12,804 nucleotides of DNA. It comes from an uncultured Synechococcus sp. Its GTDB lineage: Bacteria; Cyanobacteriota; Cyanobacteriia; PCC-6307; Cyanobiaceae. The stretch lies in contig CAJWAH010000024.1 in assembly GCA_913020095.1 (NCBI GenBank), positions 1-12,804 on the forward strand. Direction: 5' to 3'. Both the position numbers and the translations under genes were made by a program. Below the pieces are notes generated by a model. The model made no database searches. It saw nothing but the letters and a program-made list of their open reading frames with translations, and was not told the origin of the DNA. Positions 12,604 through 12,804 of the stretch are shown here, one piece after another (positions within the stretch are counted from its first letter, which is position 1; every line of letters begins with the position of its first letter).

Positions 12604-12698
12604 TAGAAATTCCCAGGAAGAACCCTGAGAACTGCATAGGGTACTCAGTTCAAGGAACTGAGCTCTGGAATAAAGAATCTCACATGGAGGGCCAAGTG
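12604..12698 (-). other. 23S-5S spacer with processing-type hairpins
   Basis: This is the transcribed spacer of about 95 bases. CTCAGTTC (12644-12651) and GAACTGAG (12655-12662) make a perfect 8-base-pair hairpin with an AAG loop. ACCCT (12622-12626) can pair with AGGGT (12638-12642). These probably guide rRNA maturation (inference). No tRNA gene is present. Confidence 0.6.
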
Positions 12699-12804
12699 AT
12701 GGTCAAGCCCTCGGTCTATTAGTACTCCTCCGCTTCACACGTTGCCGCGCTTCCACGTAGAGCCTATCAACGGGTGTTCTTCCCGTGACCTTACTGGGTT
12801 ACCC
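12699..12804 (-). rRNA. rrl: 23S ribosomal RNA, 3' end only
   Basis: The minus strand reads GTAACCCAGTAAGGTCACGG, then GATAGGCTCTACGTGGAAGC, then GAGTACTAATAGACCGAGGG, and ends near CTTGACCAT. These match the conserved last 110 or so bases of bacterial 23S rRNA, including ACTAATAGACCGAGG before the 3' CTTGACC that pairs with the 23S 5' end. The gene continues off the window. The exact 3' end is estimated. Confidence 0.95.

Noticed and set aside
12604..12698. Possible tRNA in the 23S-5S spacer
   Set aside because: The region folds into simple hairpins but lacks the T-loop GTTCGAATC-type sequence and an acceptor stem.

Overview
The window looks like a chromosomal segment of a GC-rich picocyanobacterium (Synechococcus/Cyanobium type). 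This is inferred from gene content: a 48-residue high-light-inducible chlorophyll-binding protein, small proteins of cyanobacterial families (DUF2811-, DUF2973- and Nif11-like), an EcsC protein, very tight gene packing and cyanobacterial-type 23S/5S rRNA. No transposase, phage gene, CRISPR array or tRNA was seen.

Layout. (1) 1-1557: the C-terminal part of anhydro-N-acetylmuramic acid kinase (anmK), a convergent ribbon-helix-helix regulator, and a divergent 86-residue unknown protein. (2) 1558-1897: a 340-base gap with a hairpin whose loop resembles the cyanobacterial Yfr2 small RNAs. (3) 1898-2568: DUF2811 and Nif11-like small proteins, then a 51-residue membrane protein on the minus strand. 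(4) 2651-4378: an ABC-F ATPase. (5) 4485-5054: three small plus-strand ORFs, the first with two CX3C motifs. (6) 5055-6417: a Deg/HtrA periplasmic protease and a downstream 86-residue unknown gene, both on the minus strand. (7) 6562-7220: a DUF2973 membrane protein and a conserved unknown. (8) 7394-8487, minus: a HAD-IIB sugar-phosphate-phosphatase-like enzyme whose stop overlaps the start of a SemiSWEET sugar transporter. (9) 8630-8824: the hli gene and its terminator. (10) 8861-11492, plus: five genes in a row with overlapping or nearly touching ends: a 57-residue membrane protein, xseA, xseB, a DUF2834 membrane protein and an EcsC protein. (11) 11489-12804, minus: the 3' end of 23S rRNA, 5S rRNA and its terminator, followed by a YihY/BrkB membrane protein.

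How the genes relate. The firmest functional units are exonuclease VII (xseA+xseB), the rRNA operon end, and the HAD/SemiSWEET pair, which suggests a sugar or compatible-solute function (inference). HtrA, the Hli protein and the ABC-F factor are general stress and translation functions. I found no obvious multi-gene defence or biosynthetic system. The points most worth a second look are the Yfr2-like hairpin, the HAD/SemiSWEET pair, the CX3C twin-motif protein, the membrane proteins coupled to exonuclease VII, and four tail-to-tail gene junctions with no space between stop codons.
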